Positions 34,499 through 44,118 of a DNA stretch of 64,000 bases are shown here, piece by piece. The position numbers were made by a program, and so were the translations under genes. Source of the DNA: Profundibacter amoris. Lineage in GTDB: Bacteria > Pseudomonadota > Alphaproteobacteria > Rhodobacterales > Rhodobacteraceae. The first letter of the stretch is position 1. Each line of letters starts with the position of its first letter. Below the pieces are notes generated by a model, which saw only the letters and a program-made list of their open reading frames with translations, was not told the origin of the DNA and did not search any database. Location: positions 1,874,001 through 1,938,000 of the forward strand of contig NZ_CP032125.1 in assembly GCF_003544895.1 (NCBI RefSeq). The letters are read 5' to 3'.

Positions 34499-37400
34499 TT
34501 AGAAATCTTCCCAATCACTCTCTGTGATTTCGGGATCAACAGCATGGGCGGTGGCCAAAGAATTTTCAGGTGCGGGTTTGGGTGCGCGGTTTGGATAGCC
34601 CGTCTCCGAGGCTATTTGTTTATTGGATGGTTGAAAATCCGGACTGACAATATTGCTTGTTTCTTCCCCAATACGGAACTGGGCTGTCGTTTCTGACAGG
34701 TTTTCCGCCTCTTTGGTTAAAGAATGGCTTGCGGCGGTTGTTTCCTCAAACATCGCAGCATTCTGTTGCGTTACCTGATCCAGCTGGTTTACAGCCGTGT
34801 TTATTTCGGCCAATCCTGAGGATTGTTCATTGGCAGATACTGCAATTTCCGAAACATGGACCGCAATATTCGATACGGATTCAACAATCTGCTGCAATGC
34901 AGAACCTGCTTGCCCAACAAGATCAACGCCACGGCCAACATGCTGGCTGCTTGTCGAGATAAGATCATTTATTTCACGCGCCGCATCGGATGTTCTTTGG
35001 GCAAGAGCCCTTACTTCTGATGCCACGACAGCAAAACCACGGCCTGCTTCGCCAGCGCGGGCGGCCTCTACCCCTGCGTTCAACGCAAGCAGATTTGTCT
35101 GAAACGCGATGTCGTCAATCACATTGATAATGCGTGAAATCTTGCTTGATGATGTCTGGATCTCTTCCATCGCATCAACTGCTTCCTGAACCACAACTCC
35201 ACTTGCTTCGGCACTGGATTTTGCATCGGAAACAACCTGGTTTGCCAGACCTGCCCCTTCGGCGGCAGACCGTACACTTGCGGTTAATTCATCCAATGCT
35301 GCCGCTGTTTCTTCAAGCGTTGCCGCCTGCCGTTCGGTTCGGCGAGACAAATCATCTGCCGCGTTGCTGATTTCCGAAGCCTCGCCACGGATCGAGCCGG
35401 CATTGTCGATGACGCGTAACATTGCTTTGCGCAATGTTGCCACGGCACCATTGAAATCTGCGCGCAATGATTCATAATCCGGCTTGAATTTCTTGGTTAT
35501 TTCGGTCGTCAGATCCCCTTCGGAAAGCTGGCGCATTCCGATACTCAAGGCCTCAACCACCTCCGACTGTGCTTGCTCCAACTCGATACGGATGGCTTCG
35601 GCTTCTTCCATCTGCAACTGGGCCTGCGTGACATCATTCCCCACCAGAAGGACGCGTATTACATCGCCAGATTTGCTTTGAACCGGAGTGAATGCACCTT
35701 CCAGAGTTCCCTCGGTACCCCCCCCCGCATTCATAATAAACTTGCCAACAATCGTTTCACCTGCTGCAACCCGGCCCCAAACGTCGCCATATTTTTCGGC
35801 CATATCGGGGTCAAACATTACCAGATCATGAATGGATTTTTCGAACTGGTCATTTTCCAACCCTCCGGTGAGGTTAAGGAAGTTTTCATTCGCAACCAGC
35901 AAGGCGCCACCCGGTGCAAATTCTGCCTTGGCCTGATTTTCCTCGATTGCATTCAGAACGGCTTCGTTCATGCGGGTCGTTGTGACATCAATCCACTCGA
36001 CAACACATCCAAGTTGCGCCCCTTCAGAATCTGTAACAGCATTTATATCCAGCGAGAACCGTGCATTTCCGACAGGTATTTCCGCGTGGAAAGGCAAATT
36101 GTCAGGGTCACTCAGCAGTTCGCGAATGCGGCCCGGCATATTATGGAAAATATCCATGTTATAACCGATGACATCCTCCGCCGAGAAAGCATCATTCACC
36201 TTCTGGAATTGTGTCTCGTATTTCTGGAACAGGCCCATGACCGAAGAATTGACAAACCGTATGGTGAAATCCTGATCAACGATCATCAATCCCGCAGATG
36301 TCCCCTCGAATGCCGTTCCTTTGAACAGGGTCTCTCTGGTTCTTTCTTTTGCTTCGCGCAAAGCTTTGCGGAAATCATCAAGGATCGCAGCGATGTGCCC
36401 GATTTCGTCTCCGCGGTTTGTTGCCGGAATATCCACATCATACTCTTCCCGGGCAACCCGCTGCATGGCCCCGCCAACACCGGTCAGAGGACGGGAAATG
36501 TTCCGTGCCAGAAAAATCGAAACAAGGGCCGAGATAGCCGCCAGTATCCCGCCCTGCACAAACATCCGGTTGCGCACATCGACAACCGGTGCAAACAGCT
36601 CTTTCGTGTCTTGTTCGGCTATCAAAGCCCATGTCAGATTACCGATATGAAGGGGTGAATAGGCTGCCAGAACGGGATCGCCATCGATTCCAATACTCTG
36701 CGCCAAGCCGGATTCCCCCTCCAATGCACGATCCACAAGAGCCGGATCAACCTTGACCCGCATCAACCCTTCACCATCACCGGCAAGAGAACTGATCCGC
36801 GGGTGATAATCCGCCCCGACCGTCATTGTGACGCCGGTTTTCCCCAACCCGTCATTCGAACGAAACGCCGAACTGATCGAGTCTGTGGTGATCTGCACAA
36901 TATAGACCCCCACCAATGCCCCGTTTACCGAAAGAATCGGCGCTGAAACAAAGCCCGAATATTTCCCGTTGTCGGGTTCATAAGGTGCAAGATCGACAAA
37001 AGCAGTCTTGTCCACACCCAAAGGCAGAGCTGCGCGGAACGCATTGCCCAATCCTGTGCTTTTCCAAGGGCCATTCAGAATGTTGGTGGCGTAATCCGGA
37101 TTTTTCAAAACGGAATAAAGAACGTTGCCTTGCGGATCGACAATAAAGATATCGGAAAACCCGTTGCGTTTTAATAATGTCTCAAAGAACGGATGATGTC
37201 GGCGGTGTTTGCGGGAATAATCTGTCTGCACCCCCGCAAAATCAATCGCCTGACCTGCGGATTCGGCGTTTTCGTCTTGCGATGCATAATGCTGTTGCAA
37301 AAAGGCGCCCTTGTCACCTGGCAGCGCTGTCCATGCGCCGATGAAATCGGTGATTGCGCGGCGGGTAGCCGGGCTGCTGGCTTCACTCACAACATCTGTG

Positions 37401-37600
37401 GATATTTCCTCATACCATTTTTCGATATCCGAAGCCCGCGTACCCAGAACCATTTGCAAACGTGATCTTGCGGTTTGATCCAGCGATTCTTTCGCGCTGA
37501 AATAGGCCAGCACCCCCATACCCAACAGGGCAATGGCACTAAGGGCCAGCATTATCAAAGGCAATTTCACCGAAAGCTTCAGATTATTCCACAGCGACAT
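34499..37600 (-). CDS. Methyl-accepting chemotaxis protein with dCache, two PAS and two HAMP regions
   Basis: A 1033-residue receptor. Membrane helix about 12-33; large periplasmic double-Cache-like domain (about 40-340); second helix about 347-365; HAMP (about 366-418); two PAS-like domains (about 428-550 and 553-670); a second HAMP-like segment with [18 protein letters not shown]; then the coiled-coil signalling domain with hairpin tip around [20 protein letters not shown]. The chain ends SDWEDF, a W-x-x-F tail like the CheR/CheB/CheD-docking pentapeptides of high-abundance receptors. Transcribed with cheD. Confidence 0.93.
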   Translation of the reverse strand: MSLWNNLKLSVKLPLIMLALSAIALLGMGVLAYFSAKESLDQTARSRLQMVLGTRASDIEKWYEEISTDVVSEASSPATRRAITDFIGAWTALPGDKGAFLQQHYASQDENAESAGQAIDFAGVQTDYSRKHRRHHPFFETLLKRNGFSDIFIVDPQGNVLYSVLKNPDYATNILNGPWKSTGLGNAFRAALPLGVDKTAFVDLAPYEPDNGKYSGFVSAPILSVNGALVGVYIVQITTDSISSAFRSNDGLGKTGVTMTVGADYHPRISSLAGDGEGLMRVKVDPALVDRALEGESGLAQSIGIDGDPVLAAYSPLHIGNLTWALIAEQDTKELFAPVVDVRNRMFVQGGILAAISALVSIFLARNISRPLTGVGGAMQRVAREEYDVDIPATNRGDEIGHIAAILDDFRKALREAKERTRETLFKGTAFEGTSAGLMIVDQDFTIRFVNSSVMGLFQKYETQFQKVNDAFSAEDVIGYNMDIFHNMPGRIRELLSDPDNLPFHAEIPVGNARFSLDINAVTDSEGAQLGCVVEWIDVTTTRMNEAVLNAIEENQAKAEFAPGGALLVANENFLNLTGGLENDQFEKSIHDLVMFDPDMAEKYGDVWGRVAAGETIVGKFIMNAGGGTEGTLEGAFTPVQSKSGDVIRVLLVGNDVTQAQLQMEEAEAIRIELEQAQSEVVEALSIGMRQLSEGDLTTEITKKFKPDYESLRADFNGAVATLRKAMLRVIDNAGSIRGEASEISNAADDLSRRTERQAATLEETAAALDELTASVRSAAEGAGLANQVVSDAKSSAEASGVVVQEAVDAMEEIQTSSSKISRIINVIDDIAFQTNLLALNAGVEAARAGEAGRGFAVVASEVRALAQRTSDAAREINDLISTSSQHVGRGVDLVGQAGSALQQIVESVSNIAVHVSEIAVSANEQSSGLAEINTAVNQLDQVTQQNAAMFEETTAASHSLTKEAENLSETTAQFRIGEETSNIVSPDFQPSNKQIASETGYPNRAPKPAPENSLATAHAVDPEITESDWEDF

Positions 37601-37810
37601 ATCTCAGATCTCCACAAAAAGGCGGGTGGAACAGGCGATTTGGCCATCACCAGCCAAACAGTCCCTTCCACAACCATTCCCCGCACTATCGAACGCAGGA
37701 GTGAAGATTCTTTAAACAGTATCCGCTTTTAGAAATTCACGGTTAATTCCATCGAGGACAAAGCCAGCAACATAAATTGCTGCTGGTATCCCATTGATTA
37801 AACCGCGTTT

Positions 37811-38287
37811 TTAGAAACGGGGGTCAGTCCCGCCGCCGATAAGCCGACCTGGCGTCAGGTTGCCAATGTTGCCCAGCAGCTGCCGCAAGAAGCCGATTCC
37901 CTTGACATTGCTTTCTGTCACACGGCGCGACAAGGCGATGACGCGGCCATCCTCGAGTGTGAAACGTTCGATGTTTTCGACTACCCCGTCTTTGTCAAAG
38001 GTGATGGCAACAACCTGCCGGTCAATAACCCGCGGGGCTTTATACGCAAAATAGCGCCAGCGGCTTTGGGCATAGTACCACCCGCCCTCTTGCAACACAC
38101 CAAAGGATGTCGGGCGACCAATGCTGTCGGCAACTGTATCGCGGGTATCAACACCGACCGTGACCAGGTCCAGATCTTCCTTGGGGGGGGTATAACCGTG
38201 ATTTTCATATGTTGCAGAGCAAGCCGCAAGTGTCAGGAGCAACACGGCAATAATGCCGGATTTTATTGTTTGAAATAGAATTGACAT
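37811..38287 (-). CDS. bamE: Outer membrane assembly lipoprotein BamE
   Basis: A 158-residue lipoprotein of the beta-barrel assembly machine. Lipobox LAAC with the acylated Cys23, then the SmpA/OmlA fold with the family pattern VTVGVDTRDTVADSIGRPTSFG and WYYAQSRWRYFAYK. Divergent from the DUF177-rpmF string, an arrangement common in Rhodobacteraceae. Confidence 0.92.
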   Translation of the reverse strand: MSILFQTIKSGIIAVLLLTLAACSATYENHGYTPPKEDLDLVTVGVDTRDTVADSIGRPTSFGVLQEGGWYYAQSRWRYFAYKAPRVIDRQVVAITFDKDGVVENIERFTLEDGRVIALSRRVTESNVKGIGFLRQLLGNIGNLTPGRLIGGGTDPRF

Positions 38288-38396
38288 AATAGCCTTTGTG
38301 CTCCGCCCTTGCCTTCGTGCCGATCACCTCGTAATCGGATTGTATATCCGACTTACAGAAGGATTGGCTGCTGTTCAAGAATGGAAAACCCTACCG

Positions 38397-38951
38397 ATGG
38401 CGAACAAGGCACAAAACAAACACCGTTTGCGGGTTTCTACGCTGGATACCCAAAAACCGACAGCGTTCGAAATGACCCCCGCCGCCACCGCCCGCAAGGC
38501 GATTGCGGCGCAACTGGAATTGCTGGACCTGCGCAAATTGCGGTTTACGGGGGATATCCGGGCAACCGGTGATTCCAACTGGACTCTGGAAGGTTTATTG
38601 GGCGCAACCGTTGTGCAGCCCTGCGTGGTAACGCTGGAGCCGGTGACCACACGGCTGGATGTGCCGGTGCTGCGCGAATTTATCGACGGGTTGGAGCGCC
38701 CTGCAGAAGATGAAGAAGAAATCGAGATTTTGCCGGATGACAACAGCGAGCCATTAGGCAGCCATATTGATCTGCAAACAGTGTTGATCGAGGCGTTGTC
38801 ATTGGCCCTGCCGCTGTATCCGCGCGCAGACGGGGCCGAATTGACAGAAACCAATTTCGCCCCCGAAGGAATCCAGCCAATGAGTGACGAAGATACCAAA
38901 CCTTTTGCCGGGCTTGCATCCCTGCGTGACAAGCTGGAAAAAGGCGAATAA
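38397..38951 (+). CDS. DUF177 (YceD family) protein
   Basis: A 184-residue protein of the YceD/DUF177 family, linked in bacteria to large-subunit rRNA accumulation and found next to rpmF. The LRFTGDIRATGDSNWTLEG stretch and a single Cys in VVQPCVVTLEPV are typical. The ATG at 38397 is chosen; the open frame upstream to 38298 is unlike the family. It heads the rpmF-plsX-fabH string. Confidence 0.88.
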   Translation: MANKAQNKHRLRVSTLDTQKPTAFEMTPAATARKAIAAQLELLDLRKLRFTGDIRATGDSNWTLEGLLGATVVQPCVVTLEPVTTRLDVPVLREFIDGLERPAEDEEEIEILPDDNSEPLGSHIDLQTVLIEALSLALPLYPRADGAELTETNFAPEGIQPMSDEDTKPFAGLASLRDKLEKGE

Positions 38952-38993
38952 ACAAAGGGGAATCGGCGCATTCACCACCCCCAAAGAAAAGGC

Positions 38994-39021
38994 TTGCGCC
39001 GCGCTAAAATCCAAGTATGTT
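38994..39021 (+). promoter_or_regulatory. Possible promoter for rpmF
   Basis: TTGCGC, 16-base spacer, TATGTT, about 110 bases upstream of rpmF in a 177-base gap. Read by eye; weak. Confidence 0.3.
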
Positions 39022-39128
39022 CCCGGCCTCGCATAAAGATGCGTTGGACACTGCGCCAAACATCGCGTAAGAGACCCGAGAACTGATGAATAACAGGGGC
39101 TTTGCCCCCCAAAACCCGAGGTTGTGAC

Positions 39129-39338
39129 ATGGCTGTCCCCAAGAGTAAAATTACGCGGTCACGCCGCGGTCAACGTCGTTCGCATGATGCGCTGGTTGCT
39201 GGCAACCCTGCCGAATGCCCGAACTGCGGCGAACTGAAGCGTCCCCACCACGTCTGTGCCGACTGTGGCCACTATGATGAACGCGAAGTTGTCGCGATGG
39301 TGGACGAAGCCGACTTCGATGACGAAGACGCGGCCTAA
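39129..39338 (+). CDS. rpmF: 50S ribosomal protein L32
   Basis: A 69-residue basic-then-acidic ribosomal protein. The N-terminus [20 protein letters not shown] is the L32 signature. Four cysteines in CPNCGE and CADCGHY form the zinc-ribbon pattern found in one of the two L32 classes, so it is a zinc-binding type. Followed after 27 bases by plsX, as in most bacteria. Confidence 0.97.
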   Translation: MAVPKSKITRSRRGQRRSHDALVAGNPAECPNCGELKRPHHVCADCGHYDEREVVAMVDEADFDDEDAA

Positions 39339-39365
39339 GCGGCGCGCGGCTTTGGCACCCAGAGT

Positions 39366-40460
39366 ATGACATCGGACACAAATACCCCGAACGCTCCGGG
39401 TGCAGGCCGCACCATCATATCTGTTGACGCCATGGGTGGCGATCTGGGGCCGGCAGCCGTTGTTGCCGGCATTTCCCTGTCTGCGCGCAAAAATCCGGAT
39501 ATCGGGTTTATTGTCAGCGGGGACGAACCCACACTGAAATCCTTGTTTGCCAAAAATCCGTCTCTGGCCGACAGATGCGAAATCCGCCACGCCGAAGAAG
39601 TCGTCACCATGGACGACAAGCCCAGTCAGGTGATGCGCTACGGCAAGAAAACCTCGATGTGGGCCGCTGTAGATGCGGTGCGCAACGGGGATGCTTCGGT
39701 TTGTGTGTCCTGTGGCAACACCGGCGCCTTGATGGCGGTTTCGATGATCCGCCTGCGCAAACTGCCCAGCGTGAACCGCCCCGCCATTGCCTGCCTTTGG
39801 CCATCGCGCAATAAAAGCGGCTTTAACATCATGCTGGACGTGGGCGCCGATATCCGCGCGGATCAAGAGGATTTGCTGCAATACGCATTGATGGGGGCCT
39901 CTTATGCCCGCAACGGCATGGGCATCACCCGCCCCCGCGTTGGCCTGTTGAATGTGGGCACCGAAGAACACAAGGGCCGCGCGGAACTGAAGGTCGCGCA
40001 TGAACTGATTTCCGAGGCCGCTGGCCCTGCCGATTTCGAGTTTGTGGGGTTCGTCGAAGGTGGCGATATTCCGTCCGACCGTGTGGATGTGATCGTGACA
40101 GACGGCTTTACCGGCAATGTCGCGCTGAAAACCGGCGAAGGCACCGCCAGCCTGATCAGCGATTTCCTGCGTCAGGCCTTCAAGGCCACGCCATTTGCCC
40201 GTATTGCCTCGCTTTTGGCGCTAACATCGCTGAAACGCCTGAAACGCCGGATTGATCCGCGCCGCGTGAATGGTGGCGTATTTCTGGGGCTGAACGGCAC
40301 GGTGATCAAATCACATGGCTCGGCCGATGAAACCGGCATCGCGGCGGCGATCCAGTTGGCCATCACCCTGTCGCAATCCGATTTCAATCACAAACTGGCC
40401 GCACGGGTTGCATCCGGCGCCGCCGCCAGACAAGATGCCCAGACAGATCAGGGTGAATAA
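39366..40460 (+). CDS. plsX: Phosphate acyltransferase PlsX
   Basis: A 364-residue peripheral membrane enzyme that makes acyl-phosphate from acyl-ACP for phospholipid synthesis. Motifs: IISVDAMGGDLGP, SCGNTGALMAVS, LDVGAD and IVTDGFTGNVALKTGEG. Upstream ribosome-binding signal is weak. It feeds PlsY (not here) and stands next to fabH, which starts fatty-acid synthesis. Confidence 0.96.
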   Translation: MTSDTNTPNAPGAGRTIISVDAMGGDLGPAAVVAGISLSARKNPDIGFIVSGDEPTLKSLFAKNPSLADRCEIRHAEEVVTMDDKPSQVMRYGKKTSMWAAVDAVRNGDASVCVSCGNTGALMAVSMIRLRKLPSVNRPAIACLWPSRNKSGFNIMLDVGADIRADQEDLLQYALMGASYARNGMGITRPRVGLLNVGTEEHKGRAELKVAHELISEAAGPADFEFVGFVEGGDIPSDRVDVIVTDGFTGNVALKTGEGTASLISDFLRQAFKATPFARIASLLALTSLKRLKRRIDPRRVNGGVFLGLNGTVIKSHGSADETGIAAAIQLAITLSQSDFNHKLAARVASGAAARQDAQTDQGE

Positions 40461-40469
40461 GGGATCCGC

Positions 40470-41444
40470 ATGACAACTCGCGCCGTAGCCATTGGCGTTG
40501 GGCATTATCTGCCCGAACGCATCGTCCCCAACAGCGAATTTGAAAAAACGCTGGATACCACGGATGAATGGATTCGCACCCGATCCGGCATTGAACGCCG
40601 CCACATTGCTGCCGAAGGCGAAACCACATCGCAAATGGCCATTGCTGCCGCCCGCGCCGCGTTAAAAGACGCTGGGCTAACGGCTGACGACATAGACGCG
40701 GTGGTTCTAGCCACCTCGACCCCTGATCACACCTTCCCTTCTGTTGCCACGATGGTGCAGGCCGGTCTGGGCATGACACGCGGCTTTGCCTTTGACGTGC
40801 AAGCGGTTTGCGCCGGATTTGTCTTTGCCCTTGCCAATGCCAACGCCCTGATCATTTCCGGTCAGGCCAGGCGCGTGCTGGTGATCGGGGCGGAAACCTT
40901 TAGCCGGATCATGGACTGGACCGACCGTTCCACTTGCGTTTTGTTCGGGGACGGCGCCGGTGCACTGGTTCTTGAGGCTCAGGAGGGCAAAGGCACCCCT
41001 GATGATCGCGGCATCCTTGCCACCGACCTGAATTCGGACGGGCGCTATAAGGATATGCTTTATGTCGATGGTGGCGTTTCCACCACGCAAACATCCGGTT
41101 ATTTGCGGATGCAGGGCAATGCGCTGTTCCGCCAAGCCGTTGAAAAACTGACCGAAACCGCAGAATCCGCCTTGCACAAGGCAGGGCTGGAAGACAGCGA
41201 CGTTGACTGGATCGTGCCGCATCAGGCCAATATCCGTATCATTGCCGGCACCGCCAAAAAGATGGGCATCCCGATGGATCAGGTAGTTCTTACGGTGCAG
41301 GATCATGGCAACACCTCTGCCGCATCGATTCCCCTTGCTTTGTCGGTTGGCAAGGACCGCGGACAGATAAAACAGGGCGATTTGCTGGTCACCGAGGCGA
41401 TTGGCGGCGGTTTGGCATGGGGATCGGTGGTTATTCGCTGGTAA
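40470..41444 (+). CDS. fabH: 3-oxoacyl-ACP synthase III (KAS III)
   Basis: A 324-residue condensing enzyme that starts type-II fatty-acid synthesis from acetyl-CoA and malonyl-ACP. The catalytic triad is complete: Cys114 (VCAGFVFAL), His251 (VPHQANIRI) and Asn281 (HGNTSAAS). Length is usual. It follows plsX by nine bases, with AAGGGA as ribosome-binding site. Confidence 0.97.
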   Translation: MTTRAVAIGVGHYLPERIVPNSEFEKTLDTTDEWIRTRSGIERRHIAAEGETTSQMAIAAARAALKDAGLTADDIDAVVLATSTPDHTFPSVATMVQAGLGMTRGFAFDVQAVCAGFVFALANANALIISGQARRVLVIGAETFSRIMDWTDRSTCVLFGDGAGALVLEAQEGKGTPDDRGILATDLNSDGRYKDMLYVDGGVSTTQTSGYLRMQGNALFRQAVEKLTETAESALHKAGLEDSDVDWIVPHQANIRIIAGTAKKMGIPMDQVVLTVQDHGNTSAASIPLALSVGKDRGQIKQGDLLVTEAIGGGLAWGSVVIRW

Positions 41445-41479
41445 ATGCGCGTTTAACGCCTGCTTGCAAGCCATTGATA

Positions 41480-41509
41480 TTGACTCGGAAATTCCCCGCC
41501 CGCTATGGT
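41480..41509 (+). promoter_or_regulatory. Likely promoter for ihfA
   Basis: TTGACT, 18-base spacer, TATGGT, about 50 bases before the ihfA start in the 113-base gap after fabH. Confidence 0.5.
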
Positions 41510-41557
41510 TGGCCAAATCGCAATTAAGCGACCTACGTCTGCCACAGGGGGATAATG

Positions 41558-41860
41558 ATGAGTGAAAAGACTTTGACACGAATGGATTTGAGCGAAGCCG
41601 TGTTTCGGGAAGTCGGCCTGAGCCGCAATGAATCCGCACAACTGGTTGAAAGCGTATTGAACCATATGTCCGATGCATTGGTGCGCGGTGAATCCGTCAA
41701 GATTTCCTCCTTCGGCACCTTCGGTGTGCGCGACAAGGCCGCCCGTATCGGCCGAAACCCGAAAACCGGCCAGGAGGTTCCGATCCACCCCCGCCGTGTT
41801 CTGACCTTCCGCCCCTCGCACCTGATGAAAGATCGGGTCGCGGCTGGCAACAAGCGCTAA
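41558..41860 (+). CDS. ihfA: Integration host factor alpha subunit
   Basis: A 100-residue DNA-bending protein of the HU/IHF family. The flank [20 protein letters not shown], followed by P-K-T-G and the R-x-V-x-F-x-P motif in RRVLTFRPS, marks the beta-arm. Closely matches IhfA rather than IhfB by its N-terminus ([14 protein letters not shown]). Two ATGs are adjacent at 41555 and 41558; the second fits family N-termini. GGGGA precedes it. Confidence 0.94.
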   Translation: MSEKTLTRMDLSEAVFREVGLSRNESAQLVESVLNHMSDALVRGESVKISSFGTFGVRDKAARIGRNPKTGQEVPIHPRRVLTFRPSHLMKDRVAAGNKR

Positions 41861-41872
41861 GGGGGCACAGGC

Positions 41873-42523
41873 GTGGCCAAATCCCCCGACGCCTTTCGCA
41901 CGATCAGTGAAGTCGCCGAATGGCTGGACACGCCGGCCCATGTGCTGCGCTTTTGGGAAAGCCGCTTTACACAGGTAAAGCCCGTGAAACGCGCCGGTGG
42001 CCGGCGCTATTACCGCCCGAATGATATGCTGTTGCTGGGCGGCATCAAGAAACTGCTGCATGACGACGGCATGACCATCAAAGGCGTGCAGAAAATGCTG
42101 CGCACCGACGGGGTGAAAGCGGTCGCAGCCCTGTCACGCCCGATTGATCCCGAGGATCAGGGCGAAACGATAGACCTGAAACCTGTTCCCGAACCACAGC
42201 CCAAACCACAGAGTGAGCCGGCAGAACAGGTTGCGCAGGCTGCCGAGCCTCCGGCGGCTCCCCCGCCCCCCGAATCCAAACCCAGCCCCGCACCAGCCTC
42301 CCCCGCCCCTGTGACAGATGATCTATTCGCAGCGACCGACAGCGGCGCCCCTGCTGACGAGCAACCCGCCGATCTGCTGCCCGACATCGCCGCCAGACTG
42401 CGCAAAGTGGACGGGAAACAAATAGATTCGGCCAAACAGGCCCGATTAAGCACGATTTACAGCCGCCTCACCGCCCTGCACGCGCGGATGAAAGATGCGA
42501 CTTCCCCTGCACAACAAAGCTAA
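41873..42523 (+). CDS. MerR family transcriptional regulator
   Basis: A 216-residue protein with a GTG start. The N-terminal 75 residues are a MerR-type winged helix: [20 protein letters not shown], then [19 protein letters not shown]. Residues 95-145 are Pro/Glu/Ala-rich and probably disordered; the tail is helical. No effector-binding cysteines. It commonly follows ihfA in alphaproteobacteria. Target genes unknown. Confidence 0.9.
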   Translation: MAKSPDAFRTISEVAEWLDTPAHVLRFWESRFTQVKPVKRAGGRRYYRPNDMLLLGGIKKLLHDDGMTIKGVQKMLRTDGVKAVAALSRPIDPEDQGETIDLKPVPEPQPKPQSEPAEQVAQAAEPPAAPPPPESKPSPAPASPAPVTDDLFAATDSGAPADEQPADLLPDIAARLRKVDGKQIDSAKQARLSTIYSRLTALHARMKDATSPAQQS

Positions 42524-42585
42524 GTCCCGATTATGGTTTTTCACCCTTGCCCTTGGCTGCAAAAACAGTATGTAGGGTGCCAGTT

Positions 42586-42662
42586 CGGGCTATGGCGCAG
42601 TCTGGTAGCGCGTCCGTCTGGGGGACGGAAGGTCGCAGGTTCAAGTCCTGCTAGCCCGACCA
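42586..42662 (+). tRNA. tRNA-Pro (GGG)
   Basis: 77 bases with encoded CCA. Acceptor stem CGGGCTA / TAGCCCG, D stem GCGC / GCGC, anticodon stem TCCGT / ACGGA with loop CTGGGGG (anticodon GGG), T stem GCAGG / CCTGC with loop TTCAAGT. The first base C is usual for bacterial proline tRNAs. Confidence 0.97.
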
Positions 42663-42669
42663 ACATCAT

Positions 42670-42703
42670 AACCGCCCGCACCCTTTGTGGTGTCGGGCGG
42701 TTT
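42670..42703 (+). terminator. Terminator after tRNA-Pro
   Basis: AACCGCCCG-CACC, six-base loop, GGTG-T-CGGGCGGTTT: a long stem with one bulged T, beginning eight bases after the tRNA and ending before the dCTP deaminase gene. Confidence 0.8.
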
Positions 42704-42723
42704 GATCTATCCGGGGGGGCATT

Positions 42724-43818
42724 ATGAAAGACACAGCCACAGGATTCGGCGTTCTGCCCGACCACGCCTTGCGCGATATGATTGCCGCGGGCAGCATCAC
42801 CGCCAGCCCCGCCATCACCCCCGAACAGATCCAGCCCGCCTCGCTTGACCTGCGCCTTGGCACTGTCGCCTACCGCGTGCGTGCCTCGTTCCTGACGGGG
42901 GCCGGTGCAACGGTGATCGACCGCTTGCAGGAATTCGAGATGCACCGCATCGACCTGTCCGACGGCGCCGTGCTGGAAAAAGGTGCCGTCTATCTGGTGC
43001 CGCTGATGGAATCCCTGAACCTGCCCGACGGGGTGCAAGCCGTGGCCAACGCCAAATCCTCGACCGGGCGTCTGGACCTGCTGACCCGCACCATCACCGA
43101 TGGCGGCACCGAATTCGACCGCATCCCGCAAGGATACACCGGCCCGCTTTATGCCGAAATCTGCCCGCGGTCCTTTTCCGTATTGGTGCGCCCGGGCATG
43201 CGCCTGAACCAGATTCGGTTTCGCGCAGGACAAGCGGTGCTGTCTGACGAAGAACTGCTCGCCCGCCATAATGAACATGCACTGGTCGATGGTGATGCGC
43301 ATATCGATCAGGGCCTTGGCTTTTCCGTCGATCTGCGCCCCGAAACCGGCAACCTTGTCGGTTATCGCGCCAAACCGCATACCGGCGTGATCGACCTTGA
43401 TAATATCGGCTTTTACGACCCTGCCGAATACTGGGAACCGATCCACACCGACAAGGGCCGAATCATCCTTGACCCCGGCGCCTTTTACATCCTTGTCAGC
43501 CGCGAGGCCGTCCACATCCCGCCCGATTGCGCCGCCGAAATGGCCCCCTATCTGGCAATGGTCGGTGAATTCCGCGTGCATTACGCCGGCTTCTTTGACC
43601 CCGGTTTCGGCCATGACGCCGCCGGTGGCAAAGGATCACGCGGCGTGCTGGAAGTGCGCTGCCACGAGGCGCCTTTTGTGCTGGAACACGCGCAAATCGT
43701 CGGCCGTCTGGTTTACGAGCGCATGGCCAGTGTGCCGCAAAAACTGTATGGGGCCGATCTAGCCTCGAATTATCAGGGGCAAGGGCTGAAATTGTCCAAG
43801 CATTTTAAGACAACTTAA
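42724..43818 (+). CDS. dcd: 2'-deoxycytidine 5'-triphosphate deaminase, two-domain form
   Basis: A 364-residue protein with two tandem dUTPase/DCD-like beta domains (about 1-185 and 190-364), the long alphaproteobacterial form. Typical stretches: QIQPASLDLRLG in the first half, ANAKSSTGRLDLLTR with the conserved Ser-Ser-x-Gly-Arg and GPLYAEICPRSFSVLV. The second half repeats the pattern less well (HYAGFFDPGFG, LEVRCHEAPF). It supplies dUTP for thymidylate synthesis. Standard single-domain Dcd is about 190 residues. Confidence 0.9.
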   Translation: MKDTATGFGVLPDHALRDMIAAGSITASPAITPEQIQPASLDLRLGTVAYRVRASFLTGAGATVIDRLQEFEMHRIDLSDGAVLEKGAVYLVPLMESLNLPDGVQAVANAKSSTGRLDLLTRTITDGGTEFDRIPQGYTGPLYAEICPRSFSVLVRPGMRLNQIRFRAGQAVLSDEELLARHNEHALVDGDAHIDQGLGFSVDLRPETGNLVGYRAKPHTGVIDLDNIGFYDPAEYWEPIHTDKGRIILDPGAFYILVSREAVHIPPDCAAEMAPYLAMVGEFRVHYAGFFDPGFGHDAAGGKGSRGVLEVRCHEAPFVLEHAQIVGRLVYERMASVPQKLYGADLASNYQGQGLKLSKHFKTT

Positions 43819-43830
43819 TTTAAATACGGG

Positions 43831-43865
43831 TTTCTTTTTCGTCCAAATATCCCCGCCGGAGGCAT
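43831..43865 (+). repeat. Dispersed 3'-flank box, copy D (diverged)
   Basis: Contains TTTCTTTTTCGTCCAAATAT then CCCCGCCGGAGGC, the same plan as the other boxes: pyrimidine-rich, CCAAATA, then a GC-rich dyad. It follows the dcd stop by 12 bases. Confidence 0.45.
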
Positions 43866-43905
43866 CCTGCCTGCAAGGCAACATGAACCGGTCGAAAATC
43901 AGCCC

Positions 43906-44109
43906 CTAAAACCGCCCCATGCGCCGCGCCAGTCTGGCCAGTTTTTGCGCTTTGCCGGCCGTCTGTTTTGCTTTTTGCGCCTGATCGCGTTCCTCGGGTG
44001 TCATTTCTGAGCGGGATTTGCCACGGTTTGCCGCCATATCGATCCCCTTGTTCACGGCTTTGCGCATGAACATCCGCAACAGCATATTGATGATCTGGTT
44101 GGCATTCAT
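43906..44109 (-). CDS. Small basic protein of unknown function
   Basis: A 67-residue protein starting with an amphipathic helix (NANQIINMLLRMFMRKAVNK), then a charged stretch with TPEERDQAQKAKQ and a basic C-terminus (RLARRMGRF). Adjacent GTG (44112) and ATG (44109) exist; the ATG lies seven bases after AGGAGAG. It is the last gene of the dgt-scpB operon, nine bases after scpB. Function not known. Confidence 0.75.
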   Translation of the reverse strand: MNANQIINMLLRMFMRKAVNKGIDMAANRGKSRSEMTPEERDQAQKAKQTAGKAQKLARLARRMGRF

Positions 44110-44118
44110 CACACTCTC

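Noticed and set aside
35573-36658. 361-codon frame on plus opposite the MCP gene
   Set aside because: Composition is unlike a real protein and the opposite strand encodes a full receptor.
37763-37786. CCAGCA ... TGCTGG hairpin after bamE as a terminator
   Set aside because: Short stem with alternative pairings and no T tract; left out as unsupported.
38298-38396. Upstream extension of the DUF177 frame
   Set aside because: Family similarity starts at 38397 and the extension overlaps the divergent bamE promoter region.
42541-43614. 357-codon minus frame crossing tRNA-Pro and dcd
   Set aside because: It runs through a tRNA and a terminator and is antisense to a recognised enzyme.
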